DNA of 64,000 bases from positions 1,116,001 through 1,180,000 of the forward strand of contig NZ_BCMZ01000001.1 of NCBI RefSeq assembly GCF_001485535.1, read 5' to 3'. This DNA comes from Halobacterium sp. CBA1132. Lineage in GTDB: Archaea; Halobacteriota; Halobacteria; Halobacteriales; Halobacteriaceae. The position numbers and the translations under genes were made by a program. Below, in pieces: positions 10,300 through 19,270 of the stretch. Within the stretch, counting starts at the first letter, position 1; each line of letters opens with the position of its first letter. The notes under the pieces were generated by a model. That model did no database searches. It had not been told where the DNA came from and worked only from the letters and a program-made list of their open reading frames with translations.

Positions 10300-11955
10300 A
10301 TGGCGTTAGCGAATTCGCTGACCTTCCTCGCGTACGTCGCCGTGTTCGGCGCCGCCGTCGTGGGGTGTGCGGTCGGCTTGCGGCGCGCGCTCGGCGTCGC
10401 GGACGCCGACACGCGGCGCGGACTCGCGGGCGTGGTGGCGGGCAGCGGCGGGTGGGCGCTGTTCGAACTGGCGTTCCTCGTCGCGCCCTCGACGTTCCTG
10501 AAGTACGTCGCGTACGACTTCAGTCTCGTCGTCGGTCTCTCGACGGTTGGGGCGTGGCTGTACTTCTGCTCGGCGTACACCGGGCGGTCGTTCCACCGCA
10601 ACACGCGGTACCGCCGAGCCGCCGTCGCGACGTACGCCGGCATCGTCGCGGTGAAACTCACCAACCACGTCCACGGCCTCTACTTCACGACGAGGGCCGT
10701 CGACGCGCCGTTCCCGCACCTCGCCGTCCAGCACGGCACCCTCCACTGGCTCGTCGCGGGGCTGTCGTACGCGCTGGTCGCCGTCGGCTTCTTCATGCTG
10801 TTCGAGCTGTTCCTCGAAGCCGACTACGACACGCGGCCGCTCGGCGTGCTCGTCGCCGTGACCGGTCTCCCGGTCGTGCTCGACGTCGTCGGGTTCGCGA
10901 CGCCGCTGCTCGTGGACATCAACTACGAACCGCTGGGCGTGGCGGCGTTCGCTATCGGCGTGCTGTACGTCTACGAGGAGGAGTTCCTCGCCGTCCAGCT
11001 CACCGACGGCGTCGACGACGCGGTCGTCTACCTCGACGGCGCGGACCGCGTCAGGGAGTACAACGGTCGCGCACGGGCGGTCTTCGACGCGCTCGATGGC
11101 GCGACCGGCAAGCGATTCGACGACGTGGTCCCCGAAGTCGCGGCGACGCTGGGCGACGACCACCCGGTCCTAGCGCGCGCCGTCGACGGGGAGACTCGCT
11201 ACTTCCTCGTGAGCGACACGTCGTTCTCGCTGGGGCAGTCGGACATCGGCCGCATGGTCGTGTTCACCGACGTCACGCGCACCGAGCGCAAGCGCCGCGA
11301 ACTCGAACGGCACAACGACCAACTCGAAGGATTCGCGGCGGCCATCCGCCACGAACTGCTGAACACGCTCCAGATTGTCGGCGGGCGCGTGACCGTCGCC
11401 GGGAACGCCCTCGACCGCGGCGACGTCGAGGGCGCCCGTGAGTCCCTGCGGACGGCCTCCCAGTCCAGCGACCGGATGGCGGGCATCGTCGAGGACCTCT
11501 CGGTGCTCGCGCGCCACGGCAAGACCATCGAAACCACCGAGCGCGTGGACTTCGCGGACGCCGTCGCGGACGCGTGGGCGGACGCGGACGTCGAGGGCGT
11601 ATCGCTGTCCGAGGAGGGTGACGGCGACGTCGTGGCGGACCCGACGCGGCTCCGCGAACTGCTGGCGAGCGCCTTCGAGTTCGCCGCGCACAACGGCGCC
11701 AGCGAGGTGACTGTCGAGCGCGGCGACGACTGGTTCGCCGTCACGGGCGACGGCCGACCGCCGGGCGGCGCCGACCCCGAGGCGTTCTTCGAGTACGGGA
11801 GCGCCGTCCCGGACTCGAAGGCGGGCATCCTGTTGCCGAACGTGCGGATGCTGGCGGCCGTCCACGGCTGGTCGGCGGCCCTCGACACGGACTACGAGGA
11901 CGGCGTGCGCGTAGTCGTCACCGAAACGGGGCGCTCGACGTCCTCTCCTCCCTGA
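10300..11955 (+). CDS. Membrane sensor histidine kinase with 7TM N-terminus and degenerate ATPase domain
   Basis: 551 residues. Seven hydrophobic segments fill residues 1-235 (the histidine-kinase N-terminal 7TM type common in haloarchaea), a PAS-like domain follows at about 236-330, then the dimerisation helix with His351 in IRHELLN. In the ATPase domain the usual N-box Asn, DDGPGI and GLGL motifs are replaced by ASAFEFAAHNG, TGDGRPPGG and AGILLP, so ATP binding is doubtful. A TATA element (GTATAAG, about 10267) lies some 28 bases before the ATG. No receiver protein is nearby. It sits divergent to menA. Confidence 0.87.
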   Translation: MALANSLTFLAYVAVFGAAVVGCAVGLRRALGVADADTRRGLAGVVAGSGGWALFELAFLVAPSTFLKYVAYDFSLVVGLSTVGAWLYFCSAYTGRSFHRNTRYRRAAVATYAGIVAVKLTNHVHGLYFTTRAVDAPFPHLAVQHGTLHWLVAGLSYALVAVGFFMLFELFLEADYDTRPLGVLVAVTGLPVVLDVVGFATPLLVDINYEPLGVAAFAIGVLYVYEEEFLAVQLTDGVDDAVVYLDGADRVREYNGRARAVFDALDGATGKRFDDVVPEVAATLGDDHPVLARAVDGETRYFLVSDTSFSLGQSDIGRMVVFTDVTRTERKRRELERHNDQLEGFAAAIRHELLNTLQIVGGRVTVAGNALDRGDVEGARESLRTASQSSDRMAGIVEDLSVLARHGKTIETTERVDFADAVADAWADADVEGVSLSEEGDGDVVADPTRLRELLASAFEFAAHNGASEVTVERGDDWFAVTGDGRPPGGADPEAFFEYGSAVPDSKAGILLPNVRMLAAVHGWSAALDTDYEDGVRVVVTETGRSTSSPP

Positions 11956-12116
11956 AGGGGTGGGCGTCCGCTCGCTACGTGTCACTGAAACATTCGTCGT
12001 CCCGGCCGGCTACCGGAAGCCGATGACCCGACGTTCGGTCGCCGTAGGCGGCCGTCAGTGGACAGAATTGAGAGAACCGGAAGTTTATCACCCGCTGGAC
12101 TCGTTCGTTCAGCGGA

Positions 12117-13328
12117 ATGAGCGGGCTGTCGCTTCGGCGCTTGCGCTCGGCTCCCGGGCGACTGCGCGCGTTGAGTGCCGTCTTGGTGTTGTCTATCGTC
12201 ATCGAAGCCGCCGTTCGGCTGGGAGCTTCCGGGTTGGCGTCCGAAGTCGTGTTCACTGCCGACTTCCTCGTGGGCGTCTTGACGATGGCACCCGCCGTCT
12301 TCGGCGTCCTGTACGTCACTCACTGGCTCGAACACGGCAGAATCGAGCCGGACCGCCACCCCCGGGTCTGGTGGTGGGTGGTCGCCGGTGCAGTGGGTTC
12401 GATTCTCCTGAACGTCGTGTTGATGACCGTGCTCCCGGTCGACTCGCTGATGCAGGTGGTGGCGTGGCTCCGGTGGTCCGCGGGCATGGGCGCGGGGGTC
12501 GGCGCGGCCATCGGCGTGACGGAGGCGCGGGCCATCCAGCAGGCCGCGGAAGTCGAGCGCAGCACGGTCCGCGCCGAACACCTCGAAATCCAGCGGGACT
12601 TGCTGGACTACCTCAACAGCCTGCTGCGCCACGAGGTGCTGAACGCCTCGAACGTCATCTCCGGCTACGCGGAACTCCTCCAGGACGAACACGAGGAGGG
12701 CACGTCGGGCTACGAGTACAGTCGGACGATACACCGCAAGAGCGAGGAAGTCACCGGCGTGGTGCAGGACGTGCGCGTGCTGTTGCACGCGACGGAGGAG
12801 CGCACGAACTTCGAGCGAGTCGACGTGGCCGCCGTCGTCCGCGAGGAGGTGGCGAAGCTCCCTGACCTCGACGAGGACGTCGTCGTGGAGACGGACCTGC
12901 CGGACTCGGCGTTCGTCTACGCCGACGCGCTGCTGCCGCGCGTGTTCGGGAATCTGCTCGCGAACGCCGTCGAACACAACGACAGCGACCCACCGAGAGT
13001 GTGGGTGCGCGGTAGCGTCGGCACCGAGACGGTCACCGTCGAAATCGAGGACGACGGCCCGGGCGTCGACAGCGAGACCGCCGAGCAGCTCTTCGAGCGG
13101 CCGTCCCGCCGGGCCGCCGACCACGGCCTGGGCCTCTACTTGGTCGCGCGCCTCGTCGAGCACTACTGCGGCACCGTCGACCTCCTCGAAACCGGCGCGG
13201 ACGGGTCGACGTTCCGCGTCGTGCTGCCGCGGGAGCGGCCCGCGGAGACCACCGCGTCACCGTTCGTCGGCCGCGCCGACGAGGGCGACTCGGACGGCCT
13301 CGCGGCCACCGACGGCGCCGGTCAGTAG
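12117..13328 (+). CDS. Membrane sensor histidine kinase
   Basis: 403 residues. Four to five hydrophobic segments in residues 15-135, a linker coil, then the dimerisation helix with His172 in LLRHEVLNASN. The ATPase domain is complete: NLLANAVEHN, DDGPGV and HGLGLYLV. No PAS domain or receiver is attached, so the partner must be elsewhere. A TTTATC element some 27 bases before the ATG fits leaderless transcription. Its 3' end overlaps the end of convergent menB by 7 bases. With the kinase at 10300 it separates the two men groups. Confidence 0.92.
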   Translation: MSGLSLRRLRSAPGRLRALSAVLVLSIVIEAAVRLGASGLASEVVFTADFLVGVLTMAPAVFGVLYVTHWLEHGRIEPDRHPRVWWWVVAGAVGSILLNVVLMTVLPVDSLMQVVAWLRWSAGMGAGVGAAIGVTEARAIQQAAEVERSTVRAEHLEIQRDLLDYLNSLLRHEVLNASNVISGYAELLQDEHEEGTSGYEYSRTIHRKSEEVTGVVQDVRVLLHATEERTNFERVDVAAVVREEVAKLPDLDEDVVVETDLPDSAFVYADALLPRVFGNLLANAVEHNDSDPPRVWVRGSVGTETVTVEIEDDGPGVDSETAEQLFERPSRRAADHGLGLYLVARLVEHYCGTVDLLETGADGSTFRVVLPRERPAETTASPFVGRADEGDSDGLAATDGAGQ

Positions 13329-14236
13329 TACCAGGGGTAATCCGAGAAGTCGGGGTCGCGACCCTCCATGAACGCCTCGCGTCCCTCCTTCGCTTCGTCG
13401 GTCATGTAGCCGAGGCGGGTGGCTTCCCCGGCGAACACCTGCTGGTCGACGAGACCGTCGTCGGCCATGTTGAACGCGTACTTCAGCATCCGCATCGCCG
13501 TCGGGGACTTCGACGCCATCTCGTCGGCCCACTCCAAGGCGACGTCCTCCAAGTCCTCGTGGGGGACGACCTCGTTGACCATCCCCATGTCCTCGGCCTC
13601 CTCGGCGGAGTACGTCTTCCCGCGGAAGAATATCTCGCGCGCCTTCTTCTGCCCGACCTGCTTGGCGAGGTACGCCGACCCGAACCCGGCGTCGAAGGAC
13701 GCCACGTCGGGGTCCGTCTGGAGGAACTTCGCGTGCTCGTCGCTGGCCAGCGTCATGTCGCAGACGACGTGCAGCGAGTGCCCGCCGCCGACCGCCCACC
13801 CCGGGACGACGGCGACCACGGGCTTGGGCATGAACCGAATCGCGCGCTGGACTTCGAGGATGTGGAGGCGGCCAGCCTTCGCCTTCCGCACGTTCTCGTC
13901 CTCCTCGGTGGCGGCCTCGTCGTCGCCGCGGTACTCGTAGCCCGACTCCCCGCGGACGGACTGGTCGCCGCCCGAGCAGAACGCCCAGCCGTCGTCCTTC
14001 GGGCTCGGGCCGTTCCCCGTGAGGAGCACACACCCGACGTCCGTCTGGCGTTTCGCGTGGTCGAGCGCCTCGTGGAGTTCGTCGACGGTGCCCGGGCGGA
14101 ACGCGTTCCGGACCTCGGGGCGGTCGAACGCGATGCGGACCGCGTCCACGTCCGTCCCGCGGTGGTAGGTGATGTCCTCGAAGTCGCAGTCCGCGACCGG
14201 CTCCCACCGGTCGGCGTCGAAGATGTCCGAGACCAT
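13322..14236 (-). CDS. menB: 1,4-Dihydroxy-2-naphthoyl-CoA synthase
   Basis: Closes the second ring of the naphthoquinone from o-succinylbenzoyl-CoA. Crotonase fold, 304 residues from ATG 14236, beginning MVSDIFDADRWEPV. The CoA/oxyanion loop shows FCSGGDQSVRG near residue 90, then PGWAVGGGHSLH near 150 and a TDPDVASFDAGFGSAYLA stretch. The C-terminal end (DFSDYPWYY) is typical of MenB. It ends the menF-menD-membrane protein-menB run; a T-rich element 25-29 bases before the ATG (14261-14265) may give it a promoter of its own. Confidence 0.96.
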   Translation of the reverse strand: MVSDIFDADRWEPVADCDFEDITYHRGTDVDAVRIAFDRPEVRNAFRPGTVDELHEALDHAKRQTDVGCVLLTGNGPSPKDDGWAFCSGGDQSVRGESGYEYRGDDEAATEEDENVRKAKAGRLHILEVQRAIRFMPKPVVAVVPGWAVGGGHSLHVVCDMTLASDEHAKFLQTDPDVASFDAGFGSAYLAKQVGQKKAREIFFRGKTYSAEEAEDMGMVNEVVPHEDLEDVALEWADEMASKSPTAMRMLKYAFNMADDGLVDQQVFAGEATRLGYMTDEAKEGREAFMEGRDPDFSDYPWYY

Positions 14237-14272
14237 GCCCGAGAACGGGCGCGGACGGCGCAAAAAGGTTCC

Positions 14273-14653
14273 TTACTCGGCGGGCTCGCCGTCCGCGTCC
14301 GCGTCCGCTGACTCGTCGTCGAGGACGCGCTCGGAGATGATTGCGGGCGGCGTCGCGTCGAAGGGACCGTCCTCGTCGGTGACCCACAGCGTCAGGTAGA
14401 CGACGCAGGCCGCGACGACCGCGGCCGGGAACTGGAGCGTGAACACGCCGTAGACGACGCACGCGCCCATCGTCACGGCGGCGACGGTCTCGCGGTTCGT
14501 CCCGCCCGCGTACAGGAGGACGGCGACGACCGCGAACCCGAGCGCGACCGCGAGGCCGACGACGATTTCGTTGGCGATTGCGCCGACGTACAGCAGTCCG
14601 AGCACGCCGGCGAGCGCGGCGATGACGGCGAGTTGCGTCGTGGTGGAGGGCAT
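14273..14653 (-). CDS. Small membrane protein between menD and menB
   Basis: 126 residues with about four hydrophobic segments (residues 8-25, 28-50, 55-72, 75-92) and an acidic C-terminal tail. No family recognised. It starts 26 bases after menD and ends 36 bases before the menB start on the same strand, so it is probably co-transcribed. It lacks any hydrolase motif and cannot be MenH. A role at the membrane step of quinone synthesis is possible but unsupported. Confidence 0.78.
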   Translation of the reverse strand: MPSTTTQLAVIAALAGVLGLLYVGAIANEIVVGLAVALGFAVVAVLLYAGGTNRETVAAVTMGACVVYGVFTLQFPAAVVAACVVYLTLWVTDEDGPFDATPPAIISERVLDDESADADADGEPAE

Positions 14654-14679
14654 CGAACCGACGTGCTGCGTCGAGTTCC

Positions 14680-16437
14680 TTAGTCGTTGAGGTCTCGCTC
14701 GACGACGGCGGCGAGGCGCTCGCGCTCCCGGTGGCTGGCCTCGCTGTCCGTCCGAACCTCCACGACCTGCGTCCCCTCGCTCTCGACGGACTCCCGGTAG
14801 GCGTCCCGGAATCCCTCGAGCGTCTCCACGCGCGCGAACTCGAAGCCGTAGATGTCGCCCAGTGGTTCGAAGTCGAGGCCGTGGGGCGTCTTGAACTGGC
14901 TCGTGAACGGCGGGTCGAACGCCTCGATGGGGAGCATGTGGAAGATGCCGCCGCCGTCGTTGTTCACGAGGACAATCGTGGCGTCCACCTCGCAGCGGTC
15001 GAGCGCGAGCAGGCCGTTGGCGTCGTGGTAGTACGCGACGTCACCCGTGAGCACGACCAGCGGGTCGTCGGTCGCGCTCCCCGCGCCCAGTCCGGTCGAC
15101 GTGATACCGTCGATGCCCGAGGCGCCGCGGTTCCCGAGCACAGTCAACTCCGCACCCCGGGGCCGCGCGAACCGGTCGAGATCGCGGACGGGCATGCTGT
15201 TCGAGACCATGATTGTGGCGGGGTCTGGCGCGTTGTCGGCGGCCGTAGCAATTACGTCGCCCTCCAGCAGCGCCTCGCGCTCGTAGGCGTCGACGGCGTT
15301 CCAGTAGTCCGCTTCGAGTGCCACAACGCGGTCGGCCCAGTCGCTCGCGGAGCGGTCCACGCGCTCGGCGAGCGCGCGCGCCGTCTCGGTCGGGTCCGCG
15401 ACGACGAGGTCCGACGCCGTGAACGTGGCTTCGCGCCACCCGCCCGCGGGGTCGACGAGAAACTGGCGCGCGTCGCTGTCCCGGAGGTAGTTGCGCAGCG
15501 GCTTCGACGTCGGCGACGCGCCGAAGCGAACGACCACGTCCGGCTCGGGGAGGGGTGCGTCGGCCGCGGCGAGGAAGCCGTCGTAGCCGCCGACGACGCG
15601 ACTCCCGCTGGCGTGCGCGCCGAATCGAAGCCCCGAGAGCGGGTCCGCGAACACCGGGAAGCCGGTCGCGTCGGCCAGCGCCGCGGCCGCGTCCGCAGCG
15701 AGGCCGTGAGCGTCCTCGGGCCCGACGACGACGAGCCCGCGGTCTGCGGCTTCGGCTGCCTCCGCAAGCGCGTCGAGGGTCGCGTCGTCAGGGGCTGCGG
15801 GACTCTGATTGACGTTGACGAACGGTCCCTCGCGTCCCTCAGCGGCGAGTAGGTTGTCCGCGGCGAAGTCCTCGGGCACGTCGCCCGGAACCTCGACGGG
15901 TTCGAGCGGCTTCTCGAACGGGACGTTCACGTGGACGGGCCCGGGGTTCGCGCCGATCGTCGCGCCGACCGCGCGACAGACCGACGTTCTGAGCGAGCGG
16001 AGTTTCCGCGCGTCGGCCGCCGGCTCGGGGAGTTCCCGAAAGTGGCGGACGGCGTCGCCGTAGAGCTTCGTCTGGTCGACGGTCTGATTCGCGCCCGAGT
16101 CCCGGAGTTCCGGCGGACGGTCCGCGGTGAGGACGAGCAGCGGGACGCGCGCCTGACTGGCCTCCATCACCGCGGGATGGAAGTTCGCCGTTGCGGTGCC
16201 CGACGTGGAGACGACGGGCGTGGGGTTCCCGGTGCGTTTCGCGCGACCGAGTGCGAAGAACGCCGCCGAGCGCTCGTCGAGGTGCGAGAACACTCGTACG
16301 TCGTCGTGTTCGGCGAGCGCGACGGTCAGCGGCGTCGAACGGCTCCCCGGACAGACGCAGGCCGCCTCGACGCCCGCGCGGACGAGTTCCTCGACGACGG
16401 CGCGCGCCCACAGCGTGTTGCGGTTCGGCGCGCTCAT
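14680..16437 (-). CDS. menD: 2-Succinyl-5-enolpyruvyl-6-hydroxy-3-cyclohexene-1-carboxylate synthase
   Basis: Thiamine-diphosphate enzyme joining isochorismate and 2-oxoglutarate. 585 residues, usual length. The N-terminal domain has PGSRSTPLT and LDERSAAFF (activating Glu); the C-terminal domain has the ThDP-binding GDVAYYHDANG ... VLVNNDGGGIFH motif near residues 480-515. Its start overlaps the end of menF by 4 bases (ATGA). Confidence 0.96.
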   Translation of the reverse strand: MSAPNRNTLWARAVVEELVRAGVEAACVCPGSRSTPLTVALAEHDDVRVFSHLDERSAAFFALGRAKRTGNPTPVVSTSGTATANFHPAVMEASQARVPLLVLTADRPPELRDSGANQTVDQTKLYGDAVRHFRELPEPAADARKLRSLRTSVCRAVGATIGANPGPVHVNVPFEKPLEPVEVPGDVPEDFAADNLLAAEGREGPFVNVNQSPAAPDDATLDALAEAAEAADRGLVVVGPEDAHGLAADAAAALADATGFPVFADPLSGLRFGAHASGSRVVGGYDGFLAAADAPLPEPDVVVRFGASPTSKPLRNYLRDSDARQFLVDPAGGWREATFTASDLVVADPTETARALAERVDRSASDWADRVVALEADYWNAVDAYEREALLEGDVIATAADNAPDPATIMVSNSMPVRDLDRFARPRGAELTVLGNRGASGIDGITSTGLGAGSATDDPLVVLTGDVAYYHDANGLLALDRCEVDATIVLVNNDGGGIFHMLPIEAFDPPFTSQFKTPHGLDFEPLGDIYGFEFARVETLEGFRDAYRESVESEGTQVVEVRTDSEASHRERERLAAVVERDLND

Positions 16438-17762
16438 GAGCGGAGCTCGTCCAGAATCGGCTGGTACTTGAGCTGGACCTCCTCGTACTCCTCGCTGGGG
16501 TCGCTGTCCGCGACGATGCCGTTGCCCGCGAACATCGTCACCGTGCGGTCCCGGGCGACCGCCGACCGCAGGCCGACCGCGAACGTGCCGTCGCCGTCGC
16601 CGTCGACCCAGCCGACGGGCGCGGCGTACCAGCCGCGGTCGAACGTTTCGGTCTCCCGAATCACGTCGAGTGCGGCGTCCGGCGGCAGCCCGCCGACAGC
16701 GGGCGTCGGGTGCAGCGCTTCGGCAACGTCGAGCACGTGCGTGTCGGCGCTCACGTCGGCGGTAATCGGCGTGCTCAAGTGCTGGATGTTCGAGAGCTTG
16801 CGGACGCTGCGCTCGCCCACAGTGACGTCGCCGAACTCTTCGAGTTTGGCGGCGATGGTGTCCGTGACGAGGCGCTGCTCGTGGCGGAGCTTCTCGCTGT
16901 CGCGGAGTCGCGCGGCGAGTTCGGCGTCCTCCTCGGGCGTGTCACCGCGGCCGACCGAGCCGGCCAGTCCGACCGTCTCGACGCCGTCGTCGTCGAGTGT
17001 CACGAGGCGCTCGGGGGTCGCGCCGAGGAACGCGGCGTCGCCGGTCGGCTCGACAAGGAACCGGAAACACGAGGGGTACGACTGTCGCAGGCGCTCCAGC
17101 AGGTCGCGGGGGTCGAGGTCGGCTTCGAGGTCTGCGCGCAGCGCCGTCGCCAGGACGACTTTTCGGAGGTCGCCGGCTTCGATGCGCTCGACGGCGCGCG
17201 CGACCTGTTCGCGCCACGACGCCTCGTCGCTGGTCGGCGTCGTCGACTGGACGCCGGGACGGGGGCCGCTGGGCTGCATCGCGGGCAGCGACTCGATGTC
17301 CTCGCGGGCGTCGGCGAGCGCCGCGTCGACATCGGTGGGGTCGACGTCCTCCCCCGCTCGCGTGACGGTCAGCCACGTCTCCTCGCCCGCGCTCGCCAGC
17401 TGGACTTCGGGGAGCACGAACTGCGCGGCCGGGAACCCGCGCCACGTCCCGCTGGGACTGTGGTCGTCGTGGAACGCGAACCCGCCCAGCAGTCGGGGGC
17501 GGGCGACGTGGGGGCCGTCGTGGTTGGTGTCGTCGAACAGCGCGGACGCCCACTCGCGGACGGCGTCGAAGCGGTCGCTCCCGGCCGCCGTCACGGTGGC
17601 GGCGGTGCCGACCCCGGACAGTTCGAGGCCGTCCGGGTCCGCCCAGTGGATGCGGGGCGCGTCCCGGGCCGCCAGGAACGCCCGATAGGAGACGTCGGCC
17701 ACCCGGCAGCTCCTGCTCACGACCGCCCCGCGGGCGGCCGCTTCGCCGGACAGAGAACTCAT
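16434..17762 (-). CDS. menF: Isochorismate synthase
   Basis: Converts chorismate to isochorismate, the entry to menaquinone. 442 residues, anthranilate synthase component I/chorismate-binding fold. Typical C-terminal motifs are in order: KVVLATAL, FLGATPERLV, TVGLAGSVGRG, SEKLRHEQRLV, HPTPAVGG and a final FAGNGIVADSDPSEEYEE. First gene of the menF-menD run. A TATA element (GCTATTTAGTC on the coding strand, 17784-17794) centred 27 bases before the ATG fits a leaderless transcript. Confidence 0.94.
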   Translation of the reverse strand: MSSLSGEAAARGAVVSRSCRVADVSYRAFLAARDAPRIHWADPDGLELSGVGTAATVTAAGSDRFDAVREWASALFDDTNHDGPHVARPRLLGGFAFHDDHSPSGTWRGFPAAQFVLPEVQLASAGEETWLTVTRAGEDVDPTDVDAALADAREDIESLPAMQPSGPRPGVQSTTPTSDEASWREQVARAVERIEAGDLRKVVLATALRADLEADLDPRDLLERLRQSYPSCFRFLVEPTGDAAFLGATPERLVTLDDDGVETVGLAGSVGRGDTPEEDAELAARLRDSEKLRHEQRLVTDTIAAKLEEFGDVTVGERSVRKLSNIQHLSTPITADVSADTHVLDVAEALHPTPAVGGLPPDAALDVIRETETFDRGWYAAPVGWVDGDGDGTFAVGLRSAVARDRTVTMFAGNGIVADSDPSEEYEEVQLKYQPILDELRS

Positions 17763-17818
17763 TGTTCGTCGTTCGGGACGCTGCGACTAAATAGCCTATC
17801 CTTCGGCAGCGACGGCCG

Positions 17819-18415
17819 CTAGCTGTACCGCTGTTCGGCCCACGGGTCGGCGGTGTTCGAGTAGCCGCGCTTCTCCCAGTACCCGCGCTCGGGCTCGGTG
17901 AGGAACTCCACGCCGTCGACCCACTTCGCGCCCTTGTAGGCGTACTTGTGGGGCGTGACGACGCGCAGCGGGCCGCCGTGCTCGCGGGGGAGGTCCTCGC
18001 CGTCGAATTCCCACGTGAACAGGACTTCGTTGCGCAGGCAATCCTCCAGCGGGAGGTTCGTCGTGTAGCCGTCGAGGGCGTGGAACATCACCGTCGTCAC
18101 GTCGTCGTGGACGCCCGCGAGGTCCGCGAGGTGCGGGAACGTCACGCCCGTGAACTCGCAGTCGAACTTCGACCAGCCGGTGACGCAGTGGAAGTCCTGT
18201 CGCTGCGTGACGCTGTCGAGACCCCTGAATTCGTCGTAGGACAGGGAGAGTTCATTCTCGACGGCGCCCGTGACGGTGAACGTCCAGTCGTCGCGGTCCC
18301 AGTTCGGCGTCCCGCCCTTCGACAGCACGGGGAACTTCGACGTCTCGCGCTGGCCGGGCGGCAGTCGGTCGCCGCCGAACTCCTCGTAGAGGTCCGTGAC
18401 GTCCACGACAGTCAT
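17819..18415 (-). CDS. Sulfite-oxidase-like molybdopterin oxidoreductase
   Basis: 198 residues, the short soluble form of the sulfite oxidase/MsrP molybdopterin domain. The Mo-ligand Cys is in FHCVTGWSKFD near residue 76. Conserved LPLEDCL, GGPLRVVTPHKYAYKGAKWV and a YWEKRGYSNTADPW end follow. No signal peptide, so it acts in the cytoplasm, unlike E. coli MsrP. Substrate unknown. GGAATACG about 27 bases before the start is a likely TATA box. Confidence 0.9.
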   Translation of the reverse strand: MTVVDVTDLYEEFGGDRLPPGQRETSKFPVLSKGGTPNWDRDDWTFTVTGAVENELSLSYDEFRGLDSVTQRQDFHCVTGWSKFDCEFTGVTFPHLADLAGVHDDVTTVMFHALDGYTTNLPLEDCLRNEVLFTWEFDGEDLPREHGGPLRVVTPHKYAYKGAKWVDGVEFLTEPERGYWEKRGYSNTADPWAEQRYS

Positions 18416-18574
18416 AGCTCCGTGTAGGGGTCGCGGCCACGTATTCCTACCGACTCGGGGTCGAACCGCCGGTTTCGGGAATCGAAGGCGTACGCGGGCT
18501 CAGCCCGGAAAACGCTCCCGAATCCGCCCCCCGTCAGGCTTAAGAACGGTGGCGGCGAAGCCCCGCCCAGAACG

Positions 18575-18793
18575 ATGCCCCAAATCGAAGTCAACATCCC
18601 GGACCAGATCGAGATGCAGATCGCCCAGCTCGTCGAACAGGGGGAGTTCGTCAGCCGCGAGGAAGCCGTCGAACAGCTGCTGTCGTCGGGAATTCGCGCG
18701 TACAAGACCAGCGGCCCCTCCGACGAAGAGGACGGCGCCGGCCTCGAGAGCGAGGGCGGCATGATGGGCCACGAAGACGAGTACGTCTTCTAA
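18575..18793 (+). CDS. Ribbon-helix-helix-like small protein (DUF7120 type)
   Basis: 72 residues. An N-terminal strand (PQIEVNIPDQIEMQI) followed by two helices (AQLVEQGEFVSREEAVEQLL) has the layout of a CopG-type DNA-binding domain. The tail is acidic, has Met-Met-Gly-His, and ends DEYVF. I recall this as a conserved haloarchaeal family; its target is unknown. No toxin gene lies downstream: the next gene is the UPF0058 gene. Confidence 0.82.
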   Translation: MPQIEVNIPDQIEMQIAQLVEQGEFVSREEAVEQLLSSGIRAYKTSGPSDEEDGAGLESEGGMMGHEDEYVF

Positions 18794-18901
18794 GCCCGCG
18801 CGCCCGCTTTCGCTCCCGCTCCGTCGTGTCGTCTCCGTGAGGGGCGTGGTACGCTGTCGCGGACAACGCTTAAACGCCCGAATTCCCTACCCTAACCAAC
18901 G

Positions 18902-19180
18902 ATGCACAAGGACGAGCTCCTCGACCTCCACGAACAGATGGTGCAGATCAAAGACCAGTTCCTCCAGTTCGACAACGTCGACGACGACGCCTTCGCGGCG
19001 TACGAGGAACTGGAGGTCGAGCCCTCTCACGTCCACAAGTCCAAGAGCGAGCACAAGCACGCCGTCTTCCTGCTCGGGAACGCGCTCGCGGCGGCGATGA
19101 GCGAGGACGAGTTTTCGAACGCCGGCCGACTCAGCAAGCGCATGAAGGAACTCGCCGACGACGCGTCCGGCAAACTGTAG
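18902..19180 (+). CDS. UPF0058 family protein
   Basis: 92 residues, all helical. The family core is seen in MHKDELLDLHEQMVQIKDQF and in VHKSKSEHKHAVFLLGNALA, a His-rich stretch that could bind metal. Function of the family is unknown. A GCTTAAAC element about 30 bases before the ATG is a likely TATA box. It stands alone between the RHH-like gene and the large DUF7527-type gene. Confidence 0.9.
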   Translation: MHKDELLDLHEQMVQIKDQFLQFDNVDDDAFAAYEELEVEPSHVHKSKSEHKHAVFLLGNALAAAMSEDEFSNAGRLSKRMKELADDASGKL

Positions 19181-19270
19181 GCTGTTCTTTCGGGCTCGTC
19201 GCCGTCAGACGCGCGTAGGGCGCTCGTCCGCCCGGAAAGTCTTATACGCGCCCCTTGCCTTCCAGTGGGT

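Noticed and set aside
9231-11441. 736-codon plus-strand frame spanning menA and the kinase
   Set aside because: Low-complexity Arg/Gly/Glu translation; both real genes are supported by catalytic motifs.
11982-13163. 393-codon minus-strand frame over the second histidine kinase
   Set aside because: Shadow frame; the kinase has H, N, G1 and G2 boxes on the plus strand.
14273-14653. Small membrane protein as the missing MenH
   Set aside because: Four membrane spans and no Ser-His-Asp hydrolase motif.
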